Below, in pieces: positions 8,055-15,936 of a DNA stretch of 21,453 nucleotides; the first letter of the stretch is position 1; each line of letters starts with the position of its first letter. The stretch is from Porticoccaceae bacterium. Its GTDB lineage: Bacteria; Pseudomonadota; Gammaproteobacteria; Pseudomonadales; Porticoccaceae. Below the pieces are notes generated by a model. The model saw only the letters and a list, made by a program, of their open reading frames with translations, had not been told where the DNA came from and made no database searches. The DNA is taken from NCBI GenBank assembly GCA_023229065.1, contig JALNZZ010000020.1:1-21453 (forward strand), in the 5' to 3' direction. Made by a program: the position numbers and the translations under genes.

Positions 8055-8202
8055 ACTTGCGGCTGCTGAGAGTTGCATTGCCCTTGGAGTCGCAGGCTGT
8101 TGAGCCAGGTCGCAGATCTCGGGCCTCGCTATTCCATGTGCAATTCACCTTTAATTCCTCGCACGCAAACTGACATCAATACTTATGGAACGGAGCAAAA
8201 AA

Positions 8203-8592
8203 ATGAGCGAACTGCCACAGGAACTGCGTTATCTCGACACCCACGAATGGGTTCGCAACGAAGGTGATGGCATCGCCACCATCGGTATCACCGACCACGC
8301 ACAGGATAGTCTTGGCGATGTGGTCTATGTCGAATTACCTGAGGTGGGAAGAGTGTTGAGCGTCGGCGAGGAATCTGCCGTGGTGGAGTCCGTCAAAGCA
8401 GCGTCCGATATCTATGCGCCGGTGTCAGGGGAAGTCATTGCCGTCAATGAGGCGTTGGAAGACGAGCCGGAAACCGTCAACAACTCTCCCTATGGCGACG
8501 GTTGGTTCTACAAGGTGCGGATGTCTGATCCCAGCGAACTGGATGAACTGCTGGACGCCGATGGCTACCGGGAGGTGGCCGAGGAGTCGTAA
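8203..8592 (+). CDS. gcvH: Glycine cleavage system H-protein (lipoyl carrier)
   Basis: GcvH carries the aminomethyl group between the P, T and L proteins on a lipoyl-lysine. The 129-residue product equals the E. coli length. It contains THEWVRNEGDG, HAQDSLGDVVYVELPEVG and the lipoylation motif ESVKAASDIYAPVSGE with Lys65 as the modified residue. The ATG at 8203 is preferred over 8185 because GGAG at 8192-8195 is seven bases away and homologues begin MSE/MSN. A 148-bp gap separates it from gcvT; no clear promoter or terminator is visible there. The usual next gene, gcvP, is absent at this place. Confidence 0.97.
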   Translation: MSELPQELRYLDTHEWVRNEGDGIATIGITDHAQDSLGDVVYVELPEVGRVLSVGEESAVVESVKAASDIYAPVSGEVIAVNEALEDEPETVNNSPYGDGWFYKVRMSDPSELDELLDADGYREVAEES

Positions 8593-8605
8593 CGGGCCAC
8601 ATGCC

Positions 8606-9376
8606 ATGTGCCTGATCGTTTTTGCTTGGCAAACTCACCCTCGCTATCCGTTGGTGCTGGTGGCCAACCGGGACGAGTTCTACGGCCGCCCCACCACACC
8701 TGCCCATTGGTGGCCTGATGTGCCCGGTCTGCTGGCGGGTAGGGATGAAAGTGCCGGCGGCACCTGGCTGGCGGTGGGCGAGCGCGGCCGCTGGGCGGCG
8801 GTGACCAACTACCGGGAAGGCAGTCCGGTACCCGGTATGCGCTCGCGGGGGGTGTTGCCCGTAGACTTTGTGAGTGGCAGTGAATCCCCTGTCGCTTTCG
8901 CCGCCGGCCTTGGTGCCCGGGGTGCTGAGTACGGTGGTTTCAATCTGCTGGCGGGGGATGCTGATACCCTGACCTGGGCTTCCAATCGCCGGGTTGGCCA
9001 CCAGGTTGTTGCGCCTGGTATTCACACCCTCAGCAACCATCTGCTCAATACGCCTTGGCCAAAAGCGGAGTTGGTCCGGCTCAAACTGCAGCATCTGCTA
9101 CATGCCGACGACTTTGCGCTGGAAGAGTTGCTGGCGGTGCTAGCCGACCGCACACCCTTCGATGACCGCAGCTTGCCGGTTACCGGGGTTGGCCTTGAGA
9201 CGGAGCGGGTACTGTCATCGCCCTTCATTGTCAGCGATGACTATGGTACCCGTTGTACTACCGTGCTGCTGGTGGATAGCAGCGGGCAAATGTTGTTCGC
9301 CGAGCAGAGTTTTGTGGCGGGGGAGCGGGTGGGTGATCCTGTCGTCTACAAGGTTCCCCGCTCCTCAGCAACATAG
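8606..9376 (+). CDS. NRDE/TANGO2 family protein
   Basis: The 256-residue product starts MCLIVFAWQTHPRYPLVLVA and continues NRDEFYGRPT, the family hallmark (DUF833, NRDE). HWWPDVPGLLAGRD, GGTWLAVGERGRWAAVTNYR and LSNHLLNTPWPK are further conserved blocks. Cys2 would become the N-terminal residue after methionine removal, as in Ntn-hydrolase-like folds, but no hydrolytic reaction is established. Eukaryotic TANGO2 and bacterial relatives have been linked to heme trafficking, so a heme role is possible but unproven here. The start lies 13 bp after gcvH, suggesting cotranscription. The longer in-frame extension upstream overlaps gcvH and is rejected because homologues begin at MCL. Confidence 0.88.
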   Translation: MCLIVFAWQTHPRYPLVLVANRDEFYGRPTTPAHWWPDVPGLLAGRDESAGGTWLAVGERGRWAAVTNYREGSPVPGMRSRGVLPVDFVSGSESPVAFAAGLGARGAEYGGFNLLAGDADTLTWASNRRVGHQVVAPGIHTLSNHLLNTPWPKAELVRLKLQHLLHADDFALEELLAVLADRTPFDDRSLPVTGVGLETERVLSSPFIVSDDYGTRCTTVLLVDSSGQMLFAEQSFVAGERVGDPVVYKVPRSSAT

Positions 9377-9465
9377 ACGGCTAGACGGCCAGCACAGATC
9401 GGCAGGATAGCCACCTGCGCCCAGGCTACCCTCCATCCCGCCAAGAGGGTTTTGCCAAAAGGACG

Positions 9466-11760
9466 TCAGGAAAGGCGGGTAGTGCCGGGGCTGTACAGCC
9501 GAGTGATGTCAGGATCGGTAAAAGCGCCTTCCAGAAACTCAAGGATCTGAGTGGTATCTGGCAGAGTGAGAGCGGTAGTGGCCAACTCTTGCGCTTGCGC
9601 GATGGTGACCTGGCGCAGCATGGCTTTGACTCGTAACAGATTGGTGGCGCTCATGGATAATATCCGGTAGCCAAGTCCCACCAGCAGGAGAGCAGCGAGC
9701 GGATCGCCGGCCATTTCGCCGCAGATACTCACCGGACAGCCGATATCGTTAGCGTTGTCGATAATTTGCTTGAGAGCCTGTAACAGAGCGGGGTGGTAAG
9801 TGTGATAAAGGTCTGCTACCCGGGGATTGTTGCGGTCTACGGCCAGCAAATACTGGGTGAGGTCGTTGGAGCCCACCGACAAAAAATCCACCCGCTGGGC
9901 AATTTCTCTCACCTGGTAGACCGCTGCAGGCACCTCGATCATGGCGCCGATCAGAGGCCGGTGCAGCTGGTAGCCCTCTTCACCCGTCAGCTCATTGTAA
10001 ACTCGATTGACCAGCTCCAGGGCTGCTTCCAGTTCTGGAATATTGGAAATCATCGGCAGCAGGATGCGCAAGTTGTCGAAACCTTCGCTGGCGCGCATGA
10101 TGGCGCGCAGTTGCAACAAAAATATCTCCGGGTGATCGAGGCTGATGCGGATGCCGCGCCAGCCTAGAAAAGGGTTGGCTTCCTCAATGGGGAAGTAGGG
10201 CAGTGCCTTGTCGCCACCGATATCGAGGGTGCGCATTGTCACAGGCCGGGGCGCGAACATTTCGATCTGTTCCCGGTAGACCTTGCGCTGTTCATCCTCG
10301 GAGGGAAAGCGCTCCTGGAGAAAAAAAGGAATCTCGGTGCGATATAAGCCGACCCCTTCGGCACCGCGATCCAGTGACAACAGGCTGTCGAGGCGCAGGC
10401 CGGTGTTCACCCACAGGTTGATATGAACACCGTCGAGAGTGAGGTTCGGCTCGTCGCGCAGTCTTTCCAGGTCCTCGGCGAGCACTTGCTCTTCGTGGTA
10501 TTGCGCACGGTAGGAATTCAGCACTGCCGGGGTGGGGTTGGTGATAATCACGCCTTGGTGGCCATCGACGATGACAGGGCAGCCCTCCAGCTCCCGCCAG
10601 GGTAGATCCATAGCACCCATCACGGTGGGAATACCCATGGCGCGGCCTAGAATCGCCAGGTGCGAGTTGCGCGAGCCTTTGGCAGATACCATGGCGACGA
10701 CTTTTTCGACACTGACATCAGCCAGATTGGGAGCCGCCAGCTCCTCGCCCAGCAAAACACTGTCGGCGGGATATTCCCGTTCCTCCACCTCGGATTGCTG
10801 GAGGTAGCCCAGCACTCGCCGCCCGAGGTCGCGGACGTCGGTAGCGCGCTCCCGTAGATAAGGGTCGTCCATGGAACTGAAGTTGCGAATGTGCTCAATG
10901 ATCACTTCGCTCCAGGCTGTCTGCGCCGATAGCCCAGCCTGGATGAGGACGGTCACTTCACCGCCGAGGGAGGTGTCATCCAGCATGCTGACGTACACTT
11001 CAAAGAGTGCCCGCTCTTCTTGGTTGAGGCGGTCGGAGAGTTCAGCATGTACAGCTCGCAAGTCTTGTTTAGCCTGCTCAAGTGCATGCGCGAACAGTGC
11101 CAGTTCATGGTCGATGTCAGCGGCCGGGCGATGGGGTACTGCATAGAGGTCGGCGGGAGCGGTTATCAGTACCGCTGTCCCGATACTGATACCGGGGACA
11201 CTGGGCACCCCTCTGAAAATACGCTGGCTGTTGCTGTGGGCAAGTTCTGGTGTCAGCTGGCGTGCCAGGTCGCCAGTGGCATTGGCGTGAGCGATCACTC
11301 CCGCTAGCTGGGCGGACACCGTGACCAGGAAAGCTTCCTCGCTCTCGTCAAAGCGACGCTGCTCGGCCTGTTGTACCACCAGCACTCCCAGCACAAGGCC
11401 GTGGTGAATGATGGGGACCCCGAGGAAGGAGCGGAAGCGCTCCTCGCTGCTTTCCGGAAAATAGATAAAGTTGGGGTGGGACTCCGCATCGTCAAGGTTG
11501 ACGGGTTCCGCTTTGGCTGCGACCAGCCCCACCAGCCCCTCGTTGGCACCCAGGCGGATTTGCCCTACGGCTTGGGGGTTGAGGCCTTCAGTGGCGGCAA
11601 GGATATATTTGTCGCAGGATGAATCGTGCAGGTATACAGAACACACCCCTGTATCGGTGGTTTTTCGCACCCGCTGCACGATGATTTGTAGCACTTGGGC
11701 AAAGTCCTTGACGGAGTTTACCTCCTGGACGATGCTGCGCAGTGAGTCGAGCATGGTCAT
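9466..11760 (-). CDS. ptsP: Phosphoenolpyruvate-protein phosphotransferase PtsP (EI-Ntr)
   Basis: PtsP is the first enzyme of the nitrogen phosphotransferase system: it takes phosphate from PEP and passes it to NPr, then EIIA-Ntr. The 764 residues begin with a GAF domain (about 1-160, with FRSFLGVPIIHHGLVLGVLVVQ split across 109-130). An EI N-terminal domain follows, with the phosphohistidine His367 in GSRNSHLAI. The PEP-binding barrel contains GLYRTEIPF (471-479), LSVGSNDLTQY (627-637) and CGEMAGDP (680-687). E. coli PtsP has 748 residues. The start overlaps the rppH stop in ATGA; Met3 is an alternative start that aligns better with E. coli. It converges with the NRDE gene across an 89-bp gap. 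Confidence 0.97.
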   Translation of the reverse strand: MTMLDSLRSIVQEVNSVKDFAQVLQIIVQRVRKTTDTGVCSVYLHDSSCDKYILAATEGLNPQAVGQIRLGANEGLVGLVAAKAEPVNLDDAESHPNFIYFPESSEERFRSFLGVPIIHHGLVLGVLVVQQAEQRRFDESEEAFLVTVSAQLAGVIAHANATGDLARQLTPELAHSNSQRIFRGVPSVPGISIGTAVLITAPADLYAVPHRPAADIDHELALFAHALEQAKQDLRAVHAELSDRLNQEERALFEVYVSMLDDTSLGGEVTVLIQAGLSAQTAWSEVIIEHIRNFSSMDDPYLRERATDVRDLGRRVLGYLQQSEVEEREYPADSVLLGEELAAPNLADVSVEKVVAMVSAKGSRNSHLAILGRAMGIPTVMGAMDLPWRELEGCPVIVDGHQGVIITNPTPAVLNSYRAQYHEEQVLAEDLERLRDEPNLTLDGVHINLWVNTGLRLDSLLSLDRGAEGVGLYRTEIPFFLQERFPSEDEQRKVYREQIEMFAPRPVTMRTLDIGGDKALPYFPIEEANPFLGWRGIRISLDHPEIFLLQLRAIMRASEGFDNLRILLPMISNIPELEAALELVNRVYNELTGEEGYQLHRPLIGAMIEVPAAVYQVREIAQRVDFLSVGSNDLTQYLLAVDRNNPRVADLYHTYHPALLQALKQIIDNANDIGCPVSICGEMAGDPLAALLLVGLGYRILSMSATNLLRVKAMLRQVTIAQAQELATTALTLPDTTQILEFLEGAFTDPDITRLYSPGTTRLS

Positions 11761-12260
11761 GATGTGGGCCTGTGCAGACTGCGCTCGATCTCTGTATGAA
11801 CGTTAGCAAGCTCTTTGAGGGCACGGCGGTAGACTTCACGTTTGAAATCTACGATCTGCCCTACCGGAAACCAGTAGTTGACCCAGCGCCAACTGTCGAA
11901 CTCCGGCTTGTCGCCACAATCAAAGCGGATAATGGCCGGATCAGCGGTGAGCTGCAGCAAAAACCACTTCTGCTTCTGGCCGATACACACCGGGTGAGAA
12001 TTGCGGCGCACAAAGCGCCTGGGCAGACGGTAGCGCAGCCAGCCGCGGGTCTGGGCCAGCAGCCGCACGTCGTCGCGCCCAAGGCCGACTTCTTCGAACA
12101 GCTCGCGGTAGAGGGCATCCTCCGGCGATTCACCGCGATTGATGCCCCCCTGGGGAAACTGCCAGGCATTCTGTCCGGCGCGTTTGGCCCACAGCAGCTG
12201 CCCCGCGCCGTTACACAGCACGATGCCGACATTTGGTCTAAATCCCTCTCTATCAATCAC
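11757..12260 (-). CDS. rppH: RNA pyrophosphohydrolase RppH
   Basis: RppH converts the 5' triphosphate end of RNAs to a monophosphate, which triggers RNase E decay. From the GTG at 12260-12258 the 167-residue product reads MIDREGFRPNVGIVLCN, matching E. coli RppH. The full Nudix box is present at 38-60 (GGINRGES... RELFEEVGL) with catalytic Glu56 and Glu57. WLRYRLP, CIGQKQKWFLLQL and FDSWRWVNYWFPV are family blocks. An upstream in-frame TTG at 12320 would add 20 unrelated residues and is rejected. GGAG lies about 11 bases before the GTG, a long spacing. The gene forms a two-gene unit with ptsP, as in Pseudomonas. Confidence 0.95.
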   Translation of the reverse strand: MIDREGFRPNVGIVLCNGAGQLLWAKRAGQNAWQFPQGGINRGESPEDALYRELFEEVGLGRDDVRLLAQTRGWLRYRLPRRFVRRNSHPVCIGQKQKWFLLQLTADPAIIRFDCGDKPEFDSWRWVNYWFPVGQIVDFKREVYRRALKELANVHTEIERSLHRPTS

Positions 12261-12391
12261 TTGGGCATCTGCTCCGCGTTCTGTTGGGTTATTGTTCCAC
12301 AATTTAGTGGGGGCCAGCAATGCAAGATGAGCAGGGGTTGGCTCGCAACAATTGTACTACGGTGCTCAAGCCGCTATCCTCGCGGCCTCTC

Positions 12392-12661
12392 TAGGGCCTG
12401 TTAACACTACTTGAGTAGTCGTCGCTGGAGGCCATTTTTTCGACCAGCGAGGCGGAAGGAGATATATATAGTGGGCTTATATGAACGACTGACAACGAAG
12501 CTGGGCGGGAAAGTGGCCCCAGCCCTGCGGGTTGTGCCTGAACAAGCGCCACTCTGCGTTGCTCCTCACTCATTTGGAGTGACCAGACTACGCTCGTCGC
12601 GCCTTGATTGGCGCTTGTTCAGGCACAACGCCGACTACTCAAGTAGTGTTAACAGGCCCTA
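12392..12661. mobile_element. MITE-like element, 270 bp, perfect 30-bp terminal inverted repeats
   Basis: Ends at 12392-12421 and 12632-12661 are exact reverse complements (TAGGGCCTGTTAACAC at the left end). The outermost TA at both ends may be a TA target duplication. Each end also contains its own palindrome ACTACT-NN-AGTAGT. Inside are more hairpins: TCGCTGG/CCAGCGA (12422-12450), GCTGGG/CCCAGC (12500-12523) and a perfect 21-bp pair at 12531-12551 and 12609-12629. There is no transposase gene, so movement would need one elsewhere. The element lies between the divergent rppH and HAD genes and ends 32 bp before the HAD start codon. The transposon family is unassigned. Confidence 0.82.
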
Positions 12662-12693
12662 AATAGGATATAGGCAGCGCGGATGGCTCTTCC

Positions 12694-13356
12694 ATGACCC
12701 TGGCGATTTTTGATCTCGACAACACCCTGATAGCTGGCGACAGCGACCACGGCTGGGGAGAGTTCCTGGCTGATCGCGGTAAGGTGGACGGCGAGGTCTA
12801 CCGGGCCATGAACGAGAAATTTTATCAGGATTACCAGCACGGTCGCCTCGATATCGGTGAATACCTGGCTTTTGCCCTGGAGCCTCTCGCTCGTCTGTCG
12901 CGGGAAGAGCTGGATGACCTGCATCGTGCCTTTATGGCTGAAGTCATTGAGCCGCTGTGGCTGCCCCGCGCTGTTGCGCTGGTTGAGAGCCACCGCCAGC
13001 GCGGCCATCGCCTGATGGTGATTACCTCTACCAACCGTTTTATTGTCGAGCCCATCTGCCAGCGGCTGGGCATCGCAGACCTTCTGGCCACCGAGCTGGT
13101 GGAGCGCGATGGCCGTTACACCGGTGCCGTGGACGGTGTGCCCACTTACCAGGAGGGCAAGGTGATTCGCCTCAAGGAGTGGCTGGTTGACAGTGGTGAA
13201 GAGCTGGCCGGCAGCTATTTTTACAGTGACTCCATCAATGATTTGCCGCTCCTGGAGGTGGTCGATAATCCTGTCGCTGTGGACCCTGATGAGCGCTTGG
13301 CAGCCACAGCAGCAGAGCGGGGTTGGCCTGTCATAACGCTGAGAGATGAGGGCTGA
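12694..13356 (+). CDS. HAD-IB family phosphatase (phosphoserine-phosphatase-like)
   Basis: The 220-residue protein has all HAD motifs: FDLDNTL with nucleophile Asp7 and acid Asp9, VITSTN as motif II, a lysine in YQEGKVIRL as motif III, and YSDSINDLPLL as the metal-binding motif IV. The helical cap between motifs I and II is typical of subfamily IB. It lies next to rppH-ptsP, as does PA0335 in Pseudomonas aeruginosa. Relatives are annotated as phosphoserine-phosphatase-like; histidinol-phosphate phosphatase is another possible role. Substrate cannot be read from sequence. The MITE-like element ends 32 bp upstream, and no strong ribosome-binding site is visible. Confidence 0.9.
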   Translation: MTLAIFDLDNTLIAGDSDHGWGEFLADRGKVDGEVYRAMNEKFYQDYQHGRLDIGEYLAFALEPLARLSREELDDLHRAFMAEVIEPLWLPRAVALVESHRQRGHRLMVITSTNRFIVEPICQRLGIADLLATELVERDGRYTGAVDGVPTYQEGKVIRLKEWLVDSGEELAGSYFYSDSINDLPLLEVVDNPVAVDPDERLAATAAERGWPVITLRDEG

Positions 13357-13535
13357 AGGGCAGGGTTATCCAGTATGCTGCTTAGCCCGTATCTCGTCAT
13401 ATCACTTTCACGGCAAGGGTATTGAATCAGGGCGTTTGCAAGCTTCTCTCTGTTAGTCGCTGGCAGCGAGTCTGTTTCTGGTACCATGCTCGCTGTCTGC
13501 TAGCTCTCATTTCGCTCCCGCCTCGGTAATACGAC

Positions 13536-14378
13536 ATGGCTTTGAGTTACCCCCAGATCGACCCTGTCGCCATCGCCATTGGTCCTGTGGCCGTGCATTG
13601 GTATGGCCTTATGTACCTGTTCGGCTTCGCCGCTGCCTGGTTGTTGGCGCTGAAGCGCAGCGGGCGAGCCTGGTCGCCGGTGCGGCGCTTGAGGGTAGAA
13701 AGTCTGGTAGTCCATGCCGCCCTCGGTGTCATCATCGGGGGTCGGTGTGGCTATGTGCTGTTCTACAACTTTGACCGCTGGCTGGCGGACCCATTGTGGT
13801 TAATTCGACTCTGGGAAGGCGGCATGTCCTTTCATGGTGGTTTGCTGGGGGTCATAGTTGCCCTGTGGTTCTTTGCTCGTCGTGAAGGGCAGCCACTGCT
13901 GGCCATCAGCGACTTTGTTGCACCTTTGGTACCCATCGGTTTGGGGCTGGGGCGCATCGGTAACTTTATCGGCCAGGAGCTGTGGGGGCGGGTTACGGAT
14001 TCGCCGCTGGGGATGGTGTTCCCCCGCGACCCAGAGCAGCTGCTGCGCCATCCGTCACAGCTGTACCAGGCTGTGCTGGAGGGGCTGGTGCTGTTTGTGG
14101 TCCTGTTCCTGTTCAGTCGCAAACCGCGACCCATCGGTGTGGTGAGCGGTTTGTTTCTGGCGCTCTACGGAACAGCCCGCTTTGCGGTTGAATTCTTCCG
14201 CGAACCGGACGCCCATATCGGCTTTGACCTGCTGGGCTGGATGACCCGCGGTCAACTGCTCAGTCTCCCCATGGTGGCAGTCGGTCTCGCACTGGTGGCT
14301 TGGGGTCTGGCCCGCAATCGCTTTGTGGGTTCGGACCAGGTGTACCAGGACAAAGCCCATCAGGACCAGGCTCGCTAG
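13536..14378 (+). CDS. lgt: Prolipoprotein diacylglyceryl transferase Lgt
   Basis: Lgt attaches diacylglycerol from phosphatidylglycerol to the lipobox cysteine of prolipoproteins, the first step of lipoprotein maturation in the inner membrane. The 280-residue protein is strongly hydrophobic with about seven membrane segments. It contains HWYGLMY, GGMSFHGGLLG with His100 (His103 in E. coli), GRIGNFIGQELWGR with Arg140, Asn143 and Glu148, RHPSQLYQ, and RFAVEFFREPD. The gene follows a 179-bp spacer after the HAD gene (13357-13535), in which I found no clear promoter or terminator. It ends 14 bp before the thyA start. Confidence 0.97.
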   Translation: MALSYPQIDPVAIAIGPVAVHWYGLMYLFGFAAAWLLALKRSGRAWSPVRRLRVESLVVHAALGVIIGGRCGYVLFYNFDRWLADPLWLIRLWEGGMSFHGGLLGVIVALWFFARREGQPLLAISDFVAPLVPIGLGLGRIGNFIGQELWGRVTDSPLGMVFPRDPEQLLRHPSQLYQAVLEGLVLFVVLFLFSRKPRPIGVVSGLFLALYGTARFAVEFFREPDAHIGFDLLGWMTRGQLLSLPMVAVGLALVAWGLARNRFVGSDQVYQDKAHQDQAR

Positions 14379-14392
14379 GAGATACCCCGGAC

Positions 14393-15226
14393 ATGAAGCA
14401 ATACCTCGAACTGCTGGACAGAATTCGCCATCACGGCACTCGCAAGGGGGATCGCACAGGCACAGGCACTCTCAGTGTGTTTGGGCACCAGATGCGCTTC
14501 GACCTGGCCGATGGCTTCCCGTTGGTGACGACTAAAAAAGTGCACCTCAAGTCCATCATCCATGAGCTGTTGTGGTTCTTGCGCGGTGACACCAATATCG
14601 ATTACCTGCGCGAGCATGGAGTTACCATTTGGGACGAGTGGGCCACCGCCGAGGGTGAGCTGGGGCCCGTCTACGGTTACCAGTGGCGCTCCTGGCCCAC
14701 CCCGGAGGGCTCGGCTATCGACCAGATTAGTGAGGTGGTTGAGCAGATTCGTACCCGGCCGAATTCACGGCGACTGATTGTCAGTGCCTGGAACCCTGCC
14801 GACCTGCCGGACGAAGGCATCTCGCCGGCGGACAATGCTGCCGAGGGCCGCATGGCGCTGGCACCCTGCCATGCTCTCTTCCAGTTTTATGTGGCTGATG
14901 GTCGACTGTCCTGCCAGCTCTACCAGCGCAGCGCTGATATCTTTTTGGGGGTGCCGTTCAATATCGCCTCCTATGCGCTGCTGACCCTGATGGTGGCCCA
15001 GGTTACCGGCCTTGAAGCGGGCGAGTTTATCCATACCCTCGGCGATGCCCATCTCTACCTGAACCATCTGGAGCAGGCTGACAGGCAGTTAGCGCGTGAG
15101 CCCCTGCCGTTGCCTACCCTCGCTCTCAACCCGGCGGTGCGGGACCTGTTTGATTTTCGTTATGAAGACTTCGAGCTGCAGGACTACCGTCACCACGACG
15201 CTATCCGCGCTCCCATTGCGATCTGA
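14393..15226 (+). CDS. thyA: Thymidylate synthase ThyA
   Basis: ThyA methylates dUMP to dTMP with methylene-tetrahydrofolate and leaves dihydrofolate. The chosen ATG gives 277 residues beginning MKQYLELLDRIRHHG. AGGAG at 14377-14381, overlapping the lgt stop, supports this start over the upstream in-frame alternative at 14300. Landmarks are DRTGTGTLSVFGHQMRF, the catalytic Cys159 in APCHALFQFYV, CQLYQRSADIFLGVPFNIASYA and HTLGDAHLY. Compared with E. coli ThyA (264 residues) there is an extra segment of about 13 residues just before the catalytic cysteine (about 138-152). folA follows directly, so substrate production and recycling are coupled. Confidence 0.97.
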   Translation: MKQYLELLDRIRHHGTRKGDRTGTGTLSVFGHQMRFDLADGFPLVTTKKVHLKSIIHELLWFLRGDTNIDYLREHGVTIWDEWATAEGELGPVYGYQWRSWPTPEGSAIDQISEVVEQIRTRPNSRRLIVSAWNPADLPDEGISPADNAAEGRMALAPCHALFQFYVADGRLSCQLYQRSADIFLGVPFNIASYALLTLMVAQVTGLEAGEFIHTLGDAHLYLNHLEQADRQLAREPLPLPTLALNPAVRDLFDFRYEDFELQDYRHHDAIRAPIAI

Positions 15227-15238
15227 TTGGAGGCGTCG

Positions 15239-15739
15239 GTGAGAATCGCTCTGATCGCCGCTGTCGCCGCCAATGGCGTGATCGGTCACGACAACCAGCT
15301 GCCCTGGCACTTGCCCGAGGACCTCAAGGCCTTCAAGCGCATCACTCTCGGCAAGCCGCTGATTATGGGCCGCAAGACCTACGAGTCCATTGGCCGCCCG
15401 CTGCCGGGGCGCACCAATATTATTCTCAGCCGTCAGTCGGACTGGGCTCCCGAAGGTGTACGGGTGGCTGCCGATCTTGAGCAGGCGCTCGCTATCGCCC
15501 GCCAGGTGCTGGGTGATAAGGATGAAGTGATGGTCATCGGCGGCGAACAGATCTACCGGCTGGCGCTGCCGTTTGCAGATCGCCTTTACCTTACTCTGGT
15601 AGACTGTGAGGTGATGGGTGATACTCGCTTTCCAGACATTGATCCCGCCCTCTGGCGAGAAGTCTCGCGAAAGCCTGGACGCTCCGAGACAGAGAGTATC
15701 ACCTTTTCTTTCGTCATCTGGGATCGTGTAAAACCCTAA
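15239..15739 (+). CDS. folA: Dihydrofolate reductase FolA
   Basis: FolA reduces dihydrofolate to tetrahydrofolate with NADPH and is the target of trimethoprim. From the GTG at 15239 the product has 166 residues. It shows MRIALIAAVAANGVIG, LPWHLPEDLKAFKRITLGKP with Asp28 matching the catalytic Asp27 of E. coli, IMGRKTYESIGRPLPGR, and VIGGEQIYRLALPFADRLYLT. GGAGG at 15229-15233 is five bases from the GTG, which decides the start over the TTG at 15227 lying inside the thyA-folA junction. The gene is 12 bp from thyA, giving a thyA-folA pair. Confidence 0.97.
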   Translation: MRIALIAAVAANGVIGHDNQLPWHLPEDLKAFKRITLGKPLIMGRKTYESIGRPLPGRTNIILSRQSDWAPEGVRVAADLEQALAIARQVLGDKDEVMVIGGEQIYRLALPFADRLYLTLVDCEVMGDTRFPDIDPALWREVSRKPGRSETESITFSFVIWDRVKP

Positions 15740-15762
15740 AGCTGTTACCTAAGGTAACAGCT
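15740..15762. repeat. Perfect 10-bp hairpin directly after folA
   Basis: AGCTGTTACC, loop TAA, GGTAACAGCT begins at the base after the folA stop. It looks like a terminator stem, but no T-run follows, so it may only protect the 3' end of the mRNA or bind a protein. Confidence 0.6.
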
Positions 15763-15842
15763 GGGGCTGATTAACCTGCTTAAGTGATCATTTTTATGCT
15801 GTCCATTGAATTCTCGGAATTTGCGGGTTCATAATCAGCCCC
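15763..15842. repeat. Separated 11-bp inverted repeat spanning the TonB-operon promoter region
   Basis: GGGGCTGATTA at 15763-15773 is the exact reverse complement of TAATCAGCCCC at 15832-15842, with 58 bp between. The right arm overlaps the predicted -10 hexamer and start site. It could be paired operator half-sites or a long stem; function is unknown. Confidence 0.5.
15806..15835 (+). promoter_or_regulatory. Probable sigma-70 promoter of the DUF3450-TonB operon
   Basis: TTGAAT (15806-15811, four of six) and CATAAT (15830-15835, five of six) are 18 bp apart. The predicted start near 15842 leaves a leader of about 95 nt before the first gene. This is the best -35/-10 pair in the 197-bp spacer. 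Confidence 0.5.
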
Positions 15843-15846
15843 CTGA

Positions 15847-15861
15847 TTGACCCTAGGTCAA
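15847..15861. promoter_or_regulatory. Operator-like palindrome just downstream of the predicted start
   Basis: TTGACC, spacer CTA, GGTCAA is a perfect 6-3-6 palindrome at about +5 to +20 relative to the predicted transcript start, a place where a bound dimeric repressor would block transcription. The regulator is unknown; it does not look like a Fur box. Confidence 0.4.
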
Positions 15862-15936
15862 CGCCGATTCTGTTGCAGGGCGGCGCTGGCTCTAACAGAT
15901 TTATTCAAACCGCGTGATACCCAAACTGAGGGAATT

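Noticed and set aside
9437..9479. CCCGCC...GGCGGG pair between the convergent NRDE gene and ptsP as a terminator
   Set aside because: The loop is 31 nt and no T-run follows on either strand, so termination is not supported.
15740..15762. Hairpin after folA as an intrinsic terminator
   Set aside because: The stem is perfect but is followed by GGGGCTG, not a T-run.
15780..15800. A Fur box near AAAAATGATCACTTAAG (minus strand)
   Set aside because: Too few matches to the 19-bp GATAATGATAATCATTATC consensus.
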